The notes: generated from the sequence alone by a model not told the origin. DNA of 64,000 nt from Culex pipiens pallens (GCF_016801865.2 NC_068939.1:4726382-4790381); one strand, 5' to 3'. Positions 36,110-48,780 are shown, counted from the stretch's first letter. Made by a program: numbers and translations.

Positions 36110-37150
36110 GAAAAAAGAACTCCCAGCCATTATTTCACTTTACAACCCTGGCCAGGAAACCGCCAAGTCGCAACATTCCAGCTTCCACAGCCAGAGAGCG
36201 CTTCATCCGCTTAACTAAATTATGGACTACTTTCCAACCCTCCAACTCCCACCCCGCATCCGCGGCGTTCGGCCAAAGGTGGAAAAGGTGGCGCTGGTTA
36301 CCCCCACGTGGATTAGAATTTAGGAGGATTATCGATTTTCCATTTGCCGAGCAAACACAGGCAGGCAGGCTTTGGTTACTTTGATTTCCCAAGCGGAGCG
36401 GAGTGGACCTTCCACCTACTGCTAATGGGAAGTAGACCTTTATGAAAAATTATAACCCACAGTGATGGCAGTAGAGCACAATGCGTCTCCATTAGAACTA
36501 GCCACCGTCTATCCGATTCTAGTGGCACTCAATATAAAGTATGTATGATGCGAAAAATATCAAATGTCTCCCCTGAGGATCCGCAAAACAAAAGAAAGGG
36601 GGAGGAGGTCTCTTTCGGGAACCGCAGATGTCATAAATCGCAAAATGTCCCGCGGCACGCAAGTCCCACCCCGGCCAGGTCTCATTTTTCTGTCATCCTT
36701 TCGCACAATGAACGTCATCACAAACAGGTCGTCACAGTTGGCCACGTGTTCGTTTTTTCGGGAGGGGGGAGGGGGTGACACGTGAAAAACTATTGCACCG
36801 AGGCCAACTTTGATGAGTCCGCGTACTGAGCGAGATAGTCCCACGCCGCCGTGGCAGGGCCAACTTGATGTCCAGCCGGTCTAATAATAGAAATGGACTT
36901 TTGGGACCTGGATTGTTTTGGAATTCGGTGCTGCTGCTGTCTGGTCAAAAATTTCGATTCACCAACTCTGTGTGTGGTCATTGCCGTGGCTCGGTACCTG
37001 TGAGTCGTAAAATTTTGGTTTGGTCATCTCCCCCGTCCCTTTGCGTCCCGGGAGACTTTTATTGACTGATGGTTCGGACTTTCGCTGGGCTGGGACCCTG
37101 GGCGGAAGAACGTGGCCACCGGATGTGTGGTGGTGTAGGGTTGGGAAATT
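36110..37150. other. Mixed, GC-richer non-repeat stretch
   Basis: 36150-36400 and 36550-37100 are clearly richer in GC than their surroundings and show no repeat partner in the window. Frames overlap on both strands without a domain. It may be conserved non-coding DNA or an unrecognised exon. Confidence 0.3.
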
Positions 37151-37580
37151 AATTTCTTCAGTGGAAGGTTAATGAAATTTTTATTGGGTTCATGATTCAT
37201 GGTGGAAGTGTCGACTTTGGAGATTTATGAAATTTTATTTTGCTTTATTCTGAGAAGAAAAATTAAGTTTTGCTTTTCCGAATTTATTTTTAAAAAAATC
37301 TATTCAAATATTCATTCGATTTTCGATAGCATTTAGACCACATTTTATAAACATTGAAATTTGCTTTAAAAACATTGAATATTGGTCTTACGGCAACTCT
37401 GAGCACAGCCTCTAAACAAACGAATACAATATTTTAAAAGGTTCAAAAACACTTTTTACAACAGCAACCCGACGCTGTCATGCTATCTTGTCGCACGTCG
37501 CTTTTTGACGTTCCGAGAATAACTCGTTTCAATGTTTGATATTGAATAAACAAAAACGAGAGCACGCAATGTAAACAATA

Positions 37581-37999
37581 CACCCAAAATTCAGAATCGA
37601 GATAATCGTTCTCTCAAAATTTATTGAGGGCTCAGTGCCAAAATCGATAGAATAATGGTACCAACTCACACCATCATAACAAATGAGTTCATTCGTTAGT
37701 TGAATCAATAAATCTCCAACAAGTGTCATACATCGACTCTTGACTTCTCCTTGGTCACCAAGCTGTGGTGGCCGAGGCAGCTAAGTCATTGGATTGGTTT
37801 GTCAAAGGTCTCTGGTTCGATTCCCGTTGTCGACACTTTTGGTTTTTTGTTTGACGGATGAACTTTTTTTGCAAATGAACCTCGAGAGAATAGTTCTATC
37901 GCCCATCTCGAGCTGTGTTCTCTGCGTCCGTGAATGGTACCACTATTCTCTCGACTCGAGACCATCATTCTCTCGGACTAGCGCTGCCAGTTTTGGGTG
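37581..37999. mobile_element. TIR element enclosing a tRNA-like sequence (419 bp)
   Basis: CACCCAAAA at the left and TTTTGGGTG at the right, each with TA outside (37579-37580 and 38000-38001). Imperfect inverted similarity continues inward, for example ATAATGGTACCAACTCAC against GTGAATGGTACCACTATTC. The tRNA-like segment at 37762-37836 lies between the arms. Confidence 0.55.
37762..37836 (+). repeat. tRNA-like sequence, probable SINE head
   Basis: GGTGGCCGAGGCAGCTAAG resembles a type II tRNA (Leu/Ser) D-arm with A box, and GGTTCGATTCC is a perfect B box about 40 nt later. Acceptor-stem pairing is incomplete and no 3' maturation signal is clear, so it is probably tRNA-derived rather than a working tRNA gene. 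Confidence 0.5.
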
Positions 38000-38009
38000 T
38001 AACAAACAC

Positions 38010-39170
38010 ATTTTGTTTGGCTGACCATTTTGTGCGTTGTCCCGAAGTTTGGGTGAATTTGATTGCCGGGTCCCGAGTTATAATTACAAATGTTTACGGT
38101 AGTCGGGCATGTACGTGCGTCAAACGCGTTCTGACCTGAATAGGGTCCTAAAGCCCTATGCCAATTTTTATGTACAACGGTAAAAACACGATTGAAACCA
38201 ATTTCTGATCACTTTTTTTTTCATTTTAATGCAAAACAAAAAATTGACAAGACAACATTTTGTCGATGAATCAACTATGGTACCCTTGAAACGAGCTGTC
38301 AAGTAGGACCTTTTTTGTCAAGAAGGGCAGAGAAGTAAATTTTTCAAAATTAATTTAAAAATCTATTTTAAACCCTTTGCGGTCGTACAAAGGGTCATTG
38401 TTCTCAGAAAAATAAGCTTTATCGTTGTGAACAATAATATCACAAATTTATAGTTCATTTTAGGACCCAATTCCCAGTTGTCGCACTTACAGGAATTTTC
38501 AGAGTGTGTCAAGATAGCACGACAAGATTGAAACTTTTTTCGTATGAAAAGTGACAACAACGGTAACAAGTTTTATTATTACAAATTCTAATATTTCAGC
38601 AACAGGATTCACCCACTCAGGAAAGCAAAATTCACGCTAAAAGCAACACAAAAAGTGTCCTTTACCAAACTCGCCAACAACAAACAAAAAAACCTTTCCA
38701 CAAACTCTACCAATAAAACGAAAACACCGTGACAACCCCCAAGTGACATGAAATTTAACACAGTGTGGAAACTAAAATAAAAATAAAAAACAAACATCAA
38801 ACCGCCACCACCGCCGTCGCGTACTGCAGAGCGAAAATTAAATCCAGCTAAAATTTCGCAACATAAGCTAGGGAACCAATTTAAGGTTGGCGGCGCCAAT
38901 TTTGCGAGTTAATTTTATTACTTTTATGTACACAGAGCGGCAGTTAAATTTGATTTCCCGGAACTGGAAAGGCAGGAACGGGGGAGGGTTGTCAATTGTG
39001 GACCGGGAGAAGGTCGTCCTCGTCGGAATGAGCAACCATTGATAAGAGTGTAATTAAATTGAGCTTCTTGGGGTGGGTGGAAAACTTCTTAGACTTTGTC
39101 AGTTTTCCCATTCCTGGATGAGTATTTTTATTTATTTATTTATTGTTGTTTAATTTGGCGAGATGGATTG
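38010..39170. other. Stretch without a supported gene
   Basis: Mixed AT-rich DNA. 38750-39060 is richer in GC with a GCCACCACCGCCGTCGCG patch. A 96-codon minus-strand frame at 38609-38899 is low in complexity and shows no domain. Confidence 0.35.
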
Positions 39171-39178
39171 CTCCGTGG

Positions 39179-39433
39179 CAGGGTTACCAGGTCTGAAGAG
39201 TAAAAAATCTGGCAAAAAATCTGGCAAAAATCTGGCAAGCCACTTTTCTCAAAGTAATTAGTAATTTTTTGTTCAAAAACTGTGTATTTTTAGTTTTTAT
39301 ACATTATAGCTTCACAAAATAAACAAAATATGTCAATAAAACAATGTGAGGAAGAAATAGAAAATTATTTTTTTCTAATTGGAGCTCAAAAAATCTGGCA
39401 ATGCCAGATTTATCTGGCAACCTGGCACCCCTG
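39179..39433. mobile_element. 255-bp hAT-type MITE
   Basis: The ends CAGGGTTACCAGGT and ACCTGGCACCCCTG are inverted repeats with two mismatches. A perfect 8-bp duplication CTCCGTGG flanks it (39171-39178 and 39434-39441). The motif ATCTGGCA repeats five or more times near the ends, probably as subterminal binding sites. Confidence 0.9.
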
Positions 39434-40010
39434 CTCCGTGGACATTATCCATCTCAGTGCTGCTTCCTTTTTCCCCGGCACTTCCGTTTAATTAAAAGTT
39501 TACGGCATCGACCGTTTTATTGGCATCACTGGAGGTAATTTTGTGTGACGTTGGTGTGGGAGGTGGAGAGATAGCTTTGTCTTTACCAATTTAAAGTAAG
39601 TTCATGTTTAAATTAAACGTAATCCAACTCGCAACTCAGGGTTAAAAAAAACATTGCAAAAAACAATCAATGCACAATGTGTTGTATGCATTTGCAATCA
39701 AATAAAGGCTTTTTAATCTTTTTTTTTACAAATTTGGAATTTTTGGACCACAAATCGAAAAAGGAATAAGAATATTTTCATAAATTCATTGATATCATGC
39801 AAATTTGTGACCGTTTCATAACTGTGATAATGTATAATGCATTTTGTGATACTTTTTGCTAAACATTTGTTAAAATAAGGCTTGAAGTTTTAAATTTTGT
39901 TCATTCTTATTTTTTCTTCGTATATTTCTAGGAAAATTTCTCAAAAAAGTGTTGTTCAGAAAAAAAAACTGTATAAACAACACGAGGTCTGTTTGTCCCC
40001 CACTTCTAAC

Positions 40011-40285
40011 CAGGGATGCCAGATACACAGATTTGTCTGTGTTTCACAGACATTTGAGCTCGTGTCAGACATTTTTTGAGGTGCACAGACTTTTTAAAAA
40101 CTTCATTAAATTGTTATTTTGTAAAAATATCAATCGAAAATTATTTCGTTAGTCTTCAAATGCTTAAAAACACATTTTTTGATGGATTTCTATGACTGTA
40201 AATTGATATATTTGAATTTTAGACAAAGGCACAGACATACACAGACTTTTTCATAGACATTTTAAAAAATCATGTGGCATCCCTG
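40011..40285. mobile_element. 275-bp hAT-type MITE
   Basis: The ends CAGGGATGCCA and TGGCATCCCTG are perfect inverted repeats, flanked by a perfect 8-bp duplication CTTCTAAC (40003-40010 and 40286-40293). CACAGAC repeats many times near both ends. There is no coding sequence. Confidence 0.92.
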
Positions 40286-40299
40286 CTTCTAACACACAA

Positions 40300-41195
40300 T
40301 TTTATTAACCCTCTACAACTTTTAGACGGGCTTCGATTTAAAAAAAAATCGCCCCAAAATCCATTTTTCAATAAATTTTTGATCTTTAAAAGCATTGGAA
40401 AGAAGAACTCTTAAATTTTGGAAAATTTATGGGTTGGAAGTTTTACTTGTTTTATGTGACTTTGCCAATGCTTTAAAAATTTATTTTTTTTAGGGGTCAA
40501 CTTTGGCTGTGTTTTTTACTAACATTTCCAATATTTTAAGTAAAAAGAAGTATGCAGTAATTTTTCTAGTGTCCCGGACTATGCCTCTACGCATTTATTT
40601 ACAATTTAAATGATAATGGTGTCATTTTATACCAGAAAATGTGAAAAACAAGCAAAAAATTAGATAGGCAAAATGTAATGATAGAAGGTGGTAGAATAGG
40701 CAAAGTACTACCAAAAACAAACATAAACTAAACAAGATAAATACAAATTAAAATACTAAAAATTGAACATGAGAAGTAAAGTTTTTCGTAGAACAAAAAC
40801 TACTCAAATGACCTCCTGAGCACAGGAAAAATAGAAAATTTCGAACAAAAATTTGGGCAGTAGAGGGTTAAACAGTAAGTTCTCTTCATACGAAGCAATT
40901 CATTTGCTGTTTTATTTTGTTGTTCAATAAGATACTTTCAGATGTTTTTATTACTTGACACAGTGTTCCTTCTAAATTAAATGTATTTTTTTTTGTAAAT
41001 TTACATCTTTAAAAGAGGCAAACTTATTTTTTATCGTTTTCAAAAAACGAAGATTTAAAAAAAACATTAACGCTTCCAAATTTATTTTGCTCAAAAGGTG
41101 GCATTTTTTGTCGACAAAACATATTTTATTTTTTCTTGTAATCTTCTTACCAATCCCTTTAACTTTGCCGGAGACATCTACTCGATCAGAAAAAA
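40300..41195. other. AT-rich stretch, no gene assigned
   Basis: No domain-bearing frame and no resolved element boundary. Confidence 0.4.
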
Positions 41196-41199
41196 GCTA

Positions 41200-42969
41200 C
41201 AGTTCAGACTCGATTATCCAAATCCTCGATTATTAGAAGTTTCAATTTGCGAAAATCGATTATCCGAACATATCAGAGAAACAAGATTTCTGAGAAACTT
41301 CGGCTAATGAAACATGAAACAAACATTGTTTTTATTTTTATTTTTAAATAGAAATGTCAAATTTAAGTGATTGATGCCTGCTATTACATTACAAAATAAA
41401 CATTTAAAAAAAATCCGTAAATGCCATATTGGCCGCCATCTTGAATTACATTATCAAGAACACTTTGGAGTATCAGAAAACAACAAAAAATCGTGATTCG
41501 AATATTCGAAGTGATTTTTTCCGATGACTTTGGATAATTGAGTCTGGACTGATCACAGACAAAGTTCTCCCTAAGTTGAAACCGAATAAAATAAAAAAAA
41601 TAAAAAAATAATCATTTTAGTAAAAAATGCCAAAATGATTTAAAGAAATCTACAGTTTTTTTTTTTTTTAAAAAAAGGTCCTATAAGCTATTATGTTTCA
41701 TATGTTTATAGGACCATTTCAAAGAAAATTCTAGAATTGACCTTTTTCACCTCAAAAAACTTCGAAAGAATGCTTTCAATATTTTTTAAATGATTTATTC
41801 CCAACCTATCAAAAAGGAGACATCATCAAACAAATTAAAACCTTGACTGCATTCAATTGATTGCTGTCACCACACTTACCCGCACAAGCAAGAAGGAGAT
41901 ATGAAAAGAGAGAAAGAGAAAGCATGTGCCATCGTGTCGCTGTTTGATTGTTGAGCTCGGTGTTCGTTCGTTTCTACTCCGTGTGTGTCAACTGACGGTC
42001 TCATCCGAATATGATCATGACCGGCGCTGTCGCTGTCAGTTTCAAGTCTTGATTTTGATTTTTTGAGGTTTTGTAGCCTTATTGCATCAGTAAAAAAGCT
42101 ACAATATACAGCTTCAATACAATCAAGTAACAAATCGAAAACATTAAAATCAATTAAAATAAAATAATTAAAATTATTTTAGCTCGATCGATTTAATATT
42201 TTTTCATGAAAATTTAGGAATTACCGAAACTTTAAATAAATGTTGTATAATCTGCGGGTAATCGATTCACAAAAAAAGTTTTTCGTTGCCTAAGGCTGGT
42301 ACCAAATTTATTTAATGTTTTTGTTTCAGAAAAATCAGGAGGAATTTTTTTTTTTGTAAAGACATCAAAATTTCAACGGATTTTTTTTAAGTGCAATCAT
42401 TTTTAGCATGTTTGGGTTGATTTATTTTTTTGAAATTTTCGATCTTTAGTATCGCAAAAAGTTTTTTTTTCGTTTAAATTTTTGTTTTCGTCAAATCTTA
42501 AATTTTTTTCAGACCAATGGCACCTTAACTAGTGTAAAATGCTTTTTAAACACTTTTTGCATTCAAATGTTGAGAGTGTGGCTTGTTATTTGAATTTTTA
42601 TATTTTTTTTACTTTTTGCCCCTCCCCCCCCCCTTGCCCCGGCCATAGCCGAGGGACAATTTTTTTTTTAAATATTTGCATTGGTCTAATTTTTGTTTAT
42701 TTATTTTTGATTCTTAAGACCCCTAAACTAATCTTAAGTGATTTTCTATTTTTAAATCCAAGATGGCGCCCAAAATGGCGGAGATGAAATATAAAAAAAG
42801 CATTTTGTATAGGCAATTCACTTTTTAAATTTGACTTAAAATTGAGCCGCAGGATTACAATTTTATATAAAAAAAGTAAACAAAAAAAACATTTTTTTTA
42901 TGATTCGGTTATCAGAAGTCCCATACAAACCTCAGGATAATCGAATATCGGATAATCAAGTCTGGACTG
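41200..42969. mobile_element. pogo-type element (1770 bp) with an internal extra terminus
   Basis: The left end CAGTTCAGACTCGATTATCC and the right end GGATAATCAAGTCTGGACTG are imperfect inverted repeats, with TA outside both (41198-41199 and 42970-42971). A second right-type end, GGATAATTGAGTCTGGACTG, occurs at 41532-41551, so a 352-bp short form may be nested or tandem. No transposase frame remains. The interior shares sequence with 21050-21480. Confidence 0.6.
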
Positions 42970-43199
42970 TATTTATTTTTAAATTTTCATTTTAAGCCTT
43001 TGCCCCATTTCTTTTTTTTTCGAGATTTTTTTCATATTCATATATTTTATGAAATTCAAACAGACATAGCAAAACAGATCAAAATACATATTTGGATGTT
43101 TATTGAAAAAAATAACGCTAAATTGATTGAAAATTGAAAAAAAAAACTGACTTCTGAATCCACCTCAAACAACAATAACGTGCCAATAATATATTTTTA

Positions 43200-45060
43200 A
43201 AAACGTTTAAAAAGAAACCAAACACAAAACCCATCGTCTCTCCAGATGTGAGCATTTAAAATTTCAATCAAACCGAAGCCAGACCTCAGCGCTGATTTAT
43301 TATTGCAAGATTTGCCAAATGTACAAAAATCTCAGTACACAAGCAAAAGTAGAAGTAAAAAAACACTCATAAAAGCCAAAAAATAATCGCACTTTCACAT
43401 CAACAGCGGCACCAGCTGCGAACACAACATTTTGTTGTCTGCACTTTTACTCTTGTCGATTTCGTTCTATTTGTGAACACAATAGACAGACGGTGGTGGT
43501 GGTCTGCCCCAGACTGTGTGTTATTGTTTACGTGATGTTCTGACAAAATAGAAAGAAAAAACAAAAATACTTACATCTGTTTCAACCGGTTTTGGATTTT
43601 GCACTAAGATGATGATGACGGCATGGCTTAACGCATCAAACAGCAATCACCATCGTCACTCCACGTGGCATCGCGTCGTTAAAATCGACGTGTGAAAAAT
43701 TACTTTCCCATTTTTCGCGGAAATTTATTTGCACACACACAAACAGCCATAAAACTAACACCGAGTACGAAAACAACAATTTCCACCAACCGAGTCGAGT
43801 TACACGCTTTAATGACTTTCGCTTTTTTTTTTCTTCTCTTCTATTGTTTCCTGCAATTACTTGCTAGAATAGTTACAAATAGCAAAACAACTCAACGGCA
43901 TTCTCAACCGTGTCACATCTCTCAACTTTCAATGGGAAAGAAAGTAAGGACGAGGGGTGTAGGGTACGGAGGTTGACACTTGATCCAGTAAGACAACAAT
44001 AACAACTCTCACCCTAGCACCAACAAAAACCAGCTTCTATTCCATGTTGTTTCGTTTCGTTTGCCGCCCTGGACACTTCACCTTAACCATCCTTTCCAGC
44101 TTTATTATTGCGACATTTTTGCCCTTTTCCCGAGGCGTTCAACCCCCCCTTCGCTCATTCATGGGGGTTTTTTACATCCCTCTTCTTCATTTTATCCTAG
44201 CTAGCAATCATCATTAACCTCCACACCTGCCGCTGCTAGTGATAGTGACTAAAAAGTCACGCGCCAACTCCACACTCCTTCAAGAAGCGCCTCTTATCGC
44301 GCGCGCCATCTGTGTTTGGAAAAGTGACAAAACGCCTGCATCTATGCAATCGCCGCCGCCGTCACCAGCGTTCCAACGCGGCGAGGTCAAGTAGGCCACA
44401 CGCACTTACAACACCTGTCAAAAAAGAACCGCGCCGCGACGACGAAGAAAGACCCCGCGGAATCCAAGTTGGCCACGGCACACGGACACACACGTTGTAA
44501 CCTCACGGACATTCAACACAATACTGAAAGGTTCTTCTGGCGGCGGCCTCGTCAAGAACAAACCCGCGTCAACAGCTGATTCGGTTTGGCTCTTCTCCGA
44601 GAGGATGTTTTCTCCGCGCTCTCGATCTCTCGGTTTTTGGGATTAGGACAGTTTTCCCTCATTGTTCCGCCGAGGCCGGTTCCGTCTGGTCTACGAAGCA
44701 GCCGGATGAGCTTTCGGGATGCACGTGTCGGAGCGAGGTCTCGCGAAAGCTTTCGCGGATTTTGCTCAGAGTTTGCTCGGAAATTCTCACGGTTGGAAAG
44801 TTCTGAGAGTAAAAGTTTTGTACTATTACTTTCAATTTTCTTTTTTATTTTGCAAGATAAGTCTTTCAACAACCACAAAGTTCATTAACTTAATAGGCTG
44901 TTGCAAATATTTTTCAATTTCTTCAAATCGGCTCGAAAATTCAAGCTATATGTATTTTGTTATTTAAAAATAAGGTTCATATGCAATGGAATTGTATGTG
45001 CAATCTGCTGAAATCAATTTAAAACGCATTCCTTTCCTTTAAACATATTTTTTAGCATAT
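43200..45060 (-). promoter_or_regulatory. GC/CpG-rich island, candidate promoter or 5' exon
   Basis: 44250-44800 is the most CpG-rich stretch between the SLO2 exon and the unrecognised gene. Overlapping frames on both strands (for example 100 codons at 44586-44888) show no domain, so they look like composition artefacts. Such islands in AT-rich mosquito DNA often mark a 5' UTR or promoter. A minus-strand start leading to the SLO2 exon 19 kb away would fit but is only an inference. 43200-44250 is ordinary non-coding DNA. Confidence 0.3.
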
Positions 45061-45524
45061 TCGGCAGTGTTATAAATGAGTGATAGACAAAACTTTCATT
45101 TGATGATTTCTGCACCAAAATATCAGATGGTATAACGACCGTCAACTCTTCTTTCTATCTCTCAATCACTTCACACTTTTTATCACTTTCAACAAATCAT
45201 AAGTTTAAATCTATAAGTTAATATTCAAAAAAAAAATCGATGTAAATCACTCGTTCCGAACAACATCTCACAGACAAAGTAATAAATAAATAATTGAAAC
45301 GTACAATAATTATTCAATCGAGCTGTCAAATTTACAACATGGAGTTAAACTTTGTGTGAAGTTGCTGTTATGTTTGCCATGATAAACTTAACAGCAACTC
45401 ACTTTTAATTTCTCCATAAATTTAAGACGAAAAATCTCTGGATTCAAATTTTTAAAATTTTACTTTTCCAAAACTGCAAAATTCTAAAATAAAAATAAAT
45501 AAATAAATAATTAAATGAAGACAA

Positions 45525-45615
45525 CCCACTGAGAATTTTGGCTCGAGCCTCGACTCGATTCAAGCTCGATCTCGAGCCAGATCGACTCGAGGCTCGAGCC
45601 AAAATTCTCAGTGGG
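45525..45615. mobile_element. 91-bp near-perfect palindrome (mini-MITE)
   Basis: CCCACTGAGAATTTTGGCTC at the left is exactly reverse-complemented at the right end, with CGAGCCTCGA-type repeats continuing toward the centre. It could be a very short foldback element. No target duplication was resolved. Confidence 0.65.
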
Positions 45616-45669
45616 AAGGTTTACCGAAAATAATAAATAATTTGAGGAAAAACATCTATATAAAATTAT

Positions 45670-45861
45670 CCAGGTTTTTAAGCGAAGATGGCGTTTGAAT
45701 GTTGAACGTCCGAAATGTCAAAATCGCGCAGTAGCACCAACATTAGAAAAAAATGCGGCTGTCATGCCATGGCACACTTTTTTAGTAATGTTGGTACCAC
45801 TGCGTGATTTTGACATTTCGGGCGTTCACCATTCGAACGCCATTTTCGCTTAAAAAGCTGG
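45670..45861. mobile_element. 192-bp inverted-repeat MITE
   Basis: TTTTTAAGCGAAGATGGCGT and CGAAATGTCAAAATCGCGCA on the left pair with ACGCCATTTTCGCTTAAAAA and TGCGTGATTTTGACATTTCG on the right. The arms are about 75 bp with a few mismatches. The spacer contains a CATGCCATGGCA palindrome. Confidence 0.75.
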
Positions 45862-46095
45862 ATGCAATGCCATAAACGATAGAAATAGTTCTCCGATCGG
45901 CCTCAAACGTTTTCTGGGGTCCTTGGTCACCTACATCGTGCTAGGGTGGTCCCAAAAATAGCAACTGCGTAATTTTTTTCAAAAACCGTATTTTTCAACA
46001 ATTCATAACTCCGCGCTATTTTAACCAATTTTAGCTGTCTTGGACGTACATGAAAGGTGATAAGTTGGTCTTTCAAGGAAAAATAGTTTGTGGAC

Positions 46096-46582
46096 TAGGG
46101 TGCCCAGAAAAAATGACCCCCTGCTCCACAAGCGGAAAACGGTTTATTGGGTTATTTTAAGCATCTGTGTAAATTTTGAGCGAAATTGGTTGAGATTAAC
46201 CCATTAACCGATCCTAAAGTTGGTGAAAAAAATGTTTTTCATACAAAAATGACTTTTTTAAATCGCTAATAACTTTTCAGGTTCAAGTTTTACAGCTTTG
46301 GTATGTTCTACAAAGTTGTAGAGCATTAAATTTTCAATTAGAATCTCACTTTTGAGAATATTTGGATGGAAGTAGCGTACCGTGCAGACCAAACCGTAAG
46401 AAAGTTGGGTTTTCCATACATTTTTTCGATTTTTCCCATACAAACTTCACCTTCGAGTATCAATGGGTTAATGTTGACCGATTTTGCTCATATTTGGCCC
46501 AGAGTCCTAAAATAGCTCAAGGAACAATATTCAGCTTGTGGAGCGAGGTTTTGAGAAAAAGTCCCATATTCTGGGCACCCTA
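46096..46582. mobile_element. 487-bp foldback element with TAGGGTG ends
   Basis: The ends TAGGGTGCCCAGA and TCTGGGCACCCTA are perfect inverted repeats, flanked by a perfect 8-bp duplication TTGTGGAC (46088-46095 and 46583-46590). Near the centre, TACAAAGTTGTAGAGCATTAAATTTT and AGAATCTCAC echo the arms of the element at 26511-27648. There is no coding sequence. Confidence 0.9.
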
Positions 46583-46929
46583 TTGTGGACTGAACAATTT
46601 TGCCTAACATTTAAAAAGGTCGCATCAAACTTCAAAATGCCGTTTTGACAAATGTTTTTGTCAAAATTTGCGTCAATCAAAAACGAAAATTTTAGGACCC
46701 AAAAAAGTATAGGTCATCCCTTAAATTTTAAAGTTATCGCAGTTTCAGTGAAAAATGTAAATATTTTCCCGTTTCGCAATTTTTCGGTTTTTGCGTGCCC
46801 AATTTTATTTTCAAAAAAATCATATCTTGGAATCCTGTTGGTAGGAGTTCACAATTTTTTAGTACGACTGAGCAACTCTCTACGAAATCGGCCGATTACG
46901 ACAATTTTTATTTTTTGTATTTTTTGATT

Positions 46930-48780
46930 TGACTCAAACTTTGTGGAGGCCTTCCCTGTGACCAAAGAAACTATTTTGTGTCATTGGTTCACCCATACAA
47001 GTCTCCATACAATTTTGGCAGCTGTCCATACAAAAATGGTACGTAAATATTCGAATATCTGTAACTTTTGAATGAATTTTCTGATCAATTTGGTGTCTTC
47101 GGCAAAGTTATAGGTATTGTTGAGGATTATTGAGAAAAAAATAGGTACACGGAAAAATAATTTGCCGATTTTTTAATTAATATTTTTTCACAGAAACTCG
47201 ATTTCCCAAAATACGTATTTTTTGATTTTCGAGATTTTTTGATATGTTTTAGAGGACAAAAACCCGCAACTTTTGAGCCATAGAGAAACATGGTCAAAAA
47301 ATCTGCCGCCGAGTTATGAATTTTTGAAAAAAATAGTGATTTTTGGAAAAAATCGAAATTTCATGCAAAAACAAATTTGACGTAATTTTTTAATGTAAAA
47401 TTGAATTTGCAATCAAAAAGTACTTTACAGATTTTTTGATAAAAAGCTCCGTTTTCAAGATATAGCCACCGAAAGTTTGATTTTAGCGAAATATTTGCAG
47501 TTTTTCGATTTTTAAAAATAGTGACCAGGAGTGACCATTTCTAAAAATATTTTTTTTGAACCTCTTGACCTCTGGTTGTTGAGATACAGCGGCTTAAACA
47601 AAAAGAAACACGAAAATTGAAGTTTTCTAAGTCTCACCCAATCAGCCCACTATTTTCTAATGTCGATATCTCAGCAACTAATGGTCCGATTTTCAATGTT
47701 AAAACATAAAACATTCGTGAAATTTTCCGATCTTTTCGAAAAAAATATTTTGAAATTTTTTAAATCAAGACTAACATTTTAAAAGGGCCAAACATTGAAT
47801 ATTACGCCCATTTAAAATGTTAGTCTTGATTTAAAAATTTTCAAAATACTTTTTTCGAAAAGATCGGAAAATTTCACGAATGTTTCATGTTTTAACATTG
47901 AAAATCGGACCATTAGTTGCTGAGATATCGACATTAGAAAATAGTGGGCTGTTTGGGTGAGAATACAAATAAAATCCATTTCCGGTTTTGGTAGAGAATT
48001 GCTCCGCTATTTAAAATGTGTCAAGGAATCCGATACAAATATTTTAGACTTAGGCTCTTTAGTCTAGACACCGCGGCGAACCGGTGCACCGTCAAAACGG
48101 CATTTTAAAAAATTTGGCTGCAATTTATGGACCTCAAGCTTTTATTAAGGGCTATCTAATCACTTTTCATTTGCGGAGTTAATTTTATTTTTTGAAAAAA
48201 AAGGTTTTTACGAAAATTTACGAAAATTGCCATTTTTGTGTCTACCCTTAGACGGTGTAAGTCACCCTAATTGGCAATTATCTACGAAATCGGCCGATTT
48301 TGACCATTTTTGTTTTTCTGTATTTTTTCATTTGGCACTTTTTGACTTAAAGTTTATAATAAATGTAAAATCAAATATCCAAACGAAAAGTGCTTTAAAG
48401 ATTTCTATATAAAGTGCACCGTTTTCAAGATATAGCCATTTGAAGTTTAATTTTAACTGAGAAATTTACGTTTTTGTATTTTTTAAATTGTTCATGATTA
48501 TCAATTTCTGAAAATATGTTTTGAAAAGTTCAGAAAATTTCCAATAAAATTACCTAAGAGACATTGAAGATTGGACCTCTGGTTGCTGGAATACAGCGAA
48601 TAAGAGAAAACAAAACAAAAAATTAAAGATTTTTATGTCTCATGCAACTAATGGTTCAATTTTCAATGTTGAAAAATGAAACATTTGTGAAACTTTATGA
48701 TCTTTCCGAAAAGAAATATTTTGAAAATTTTGGAATCAAGACTAAAATTTCAAATAATCGTGATATTGAAAGTTTAGCCC
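46930..48780. repeat. Dispersed repeat with a long internal hairpin
   Basis: 47030-47960 matches 3470-4460 in order. Parts of the sequence recur again at 48340-48780 (AAAGTGCACCGTTTTCAAGATATAGCC and following), so it is partly duplicated in tandem. At 47635-47965 two arms of about 150 bp are nearly exact reverse complements, centred near 47800 (TAGTCTTGATTTAAA and its complement flank the centre). Confidence 0.6.

Noticed and set aside
44552..44888. Overlapping frames of 100 and 108 codons on both strands
   Set aside because: Both arise from GC-rich composition that lacks stops; neither shows conserved motifs.
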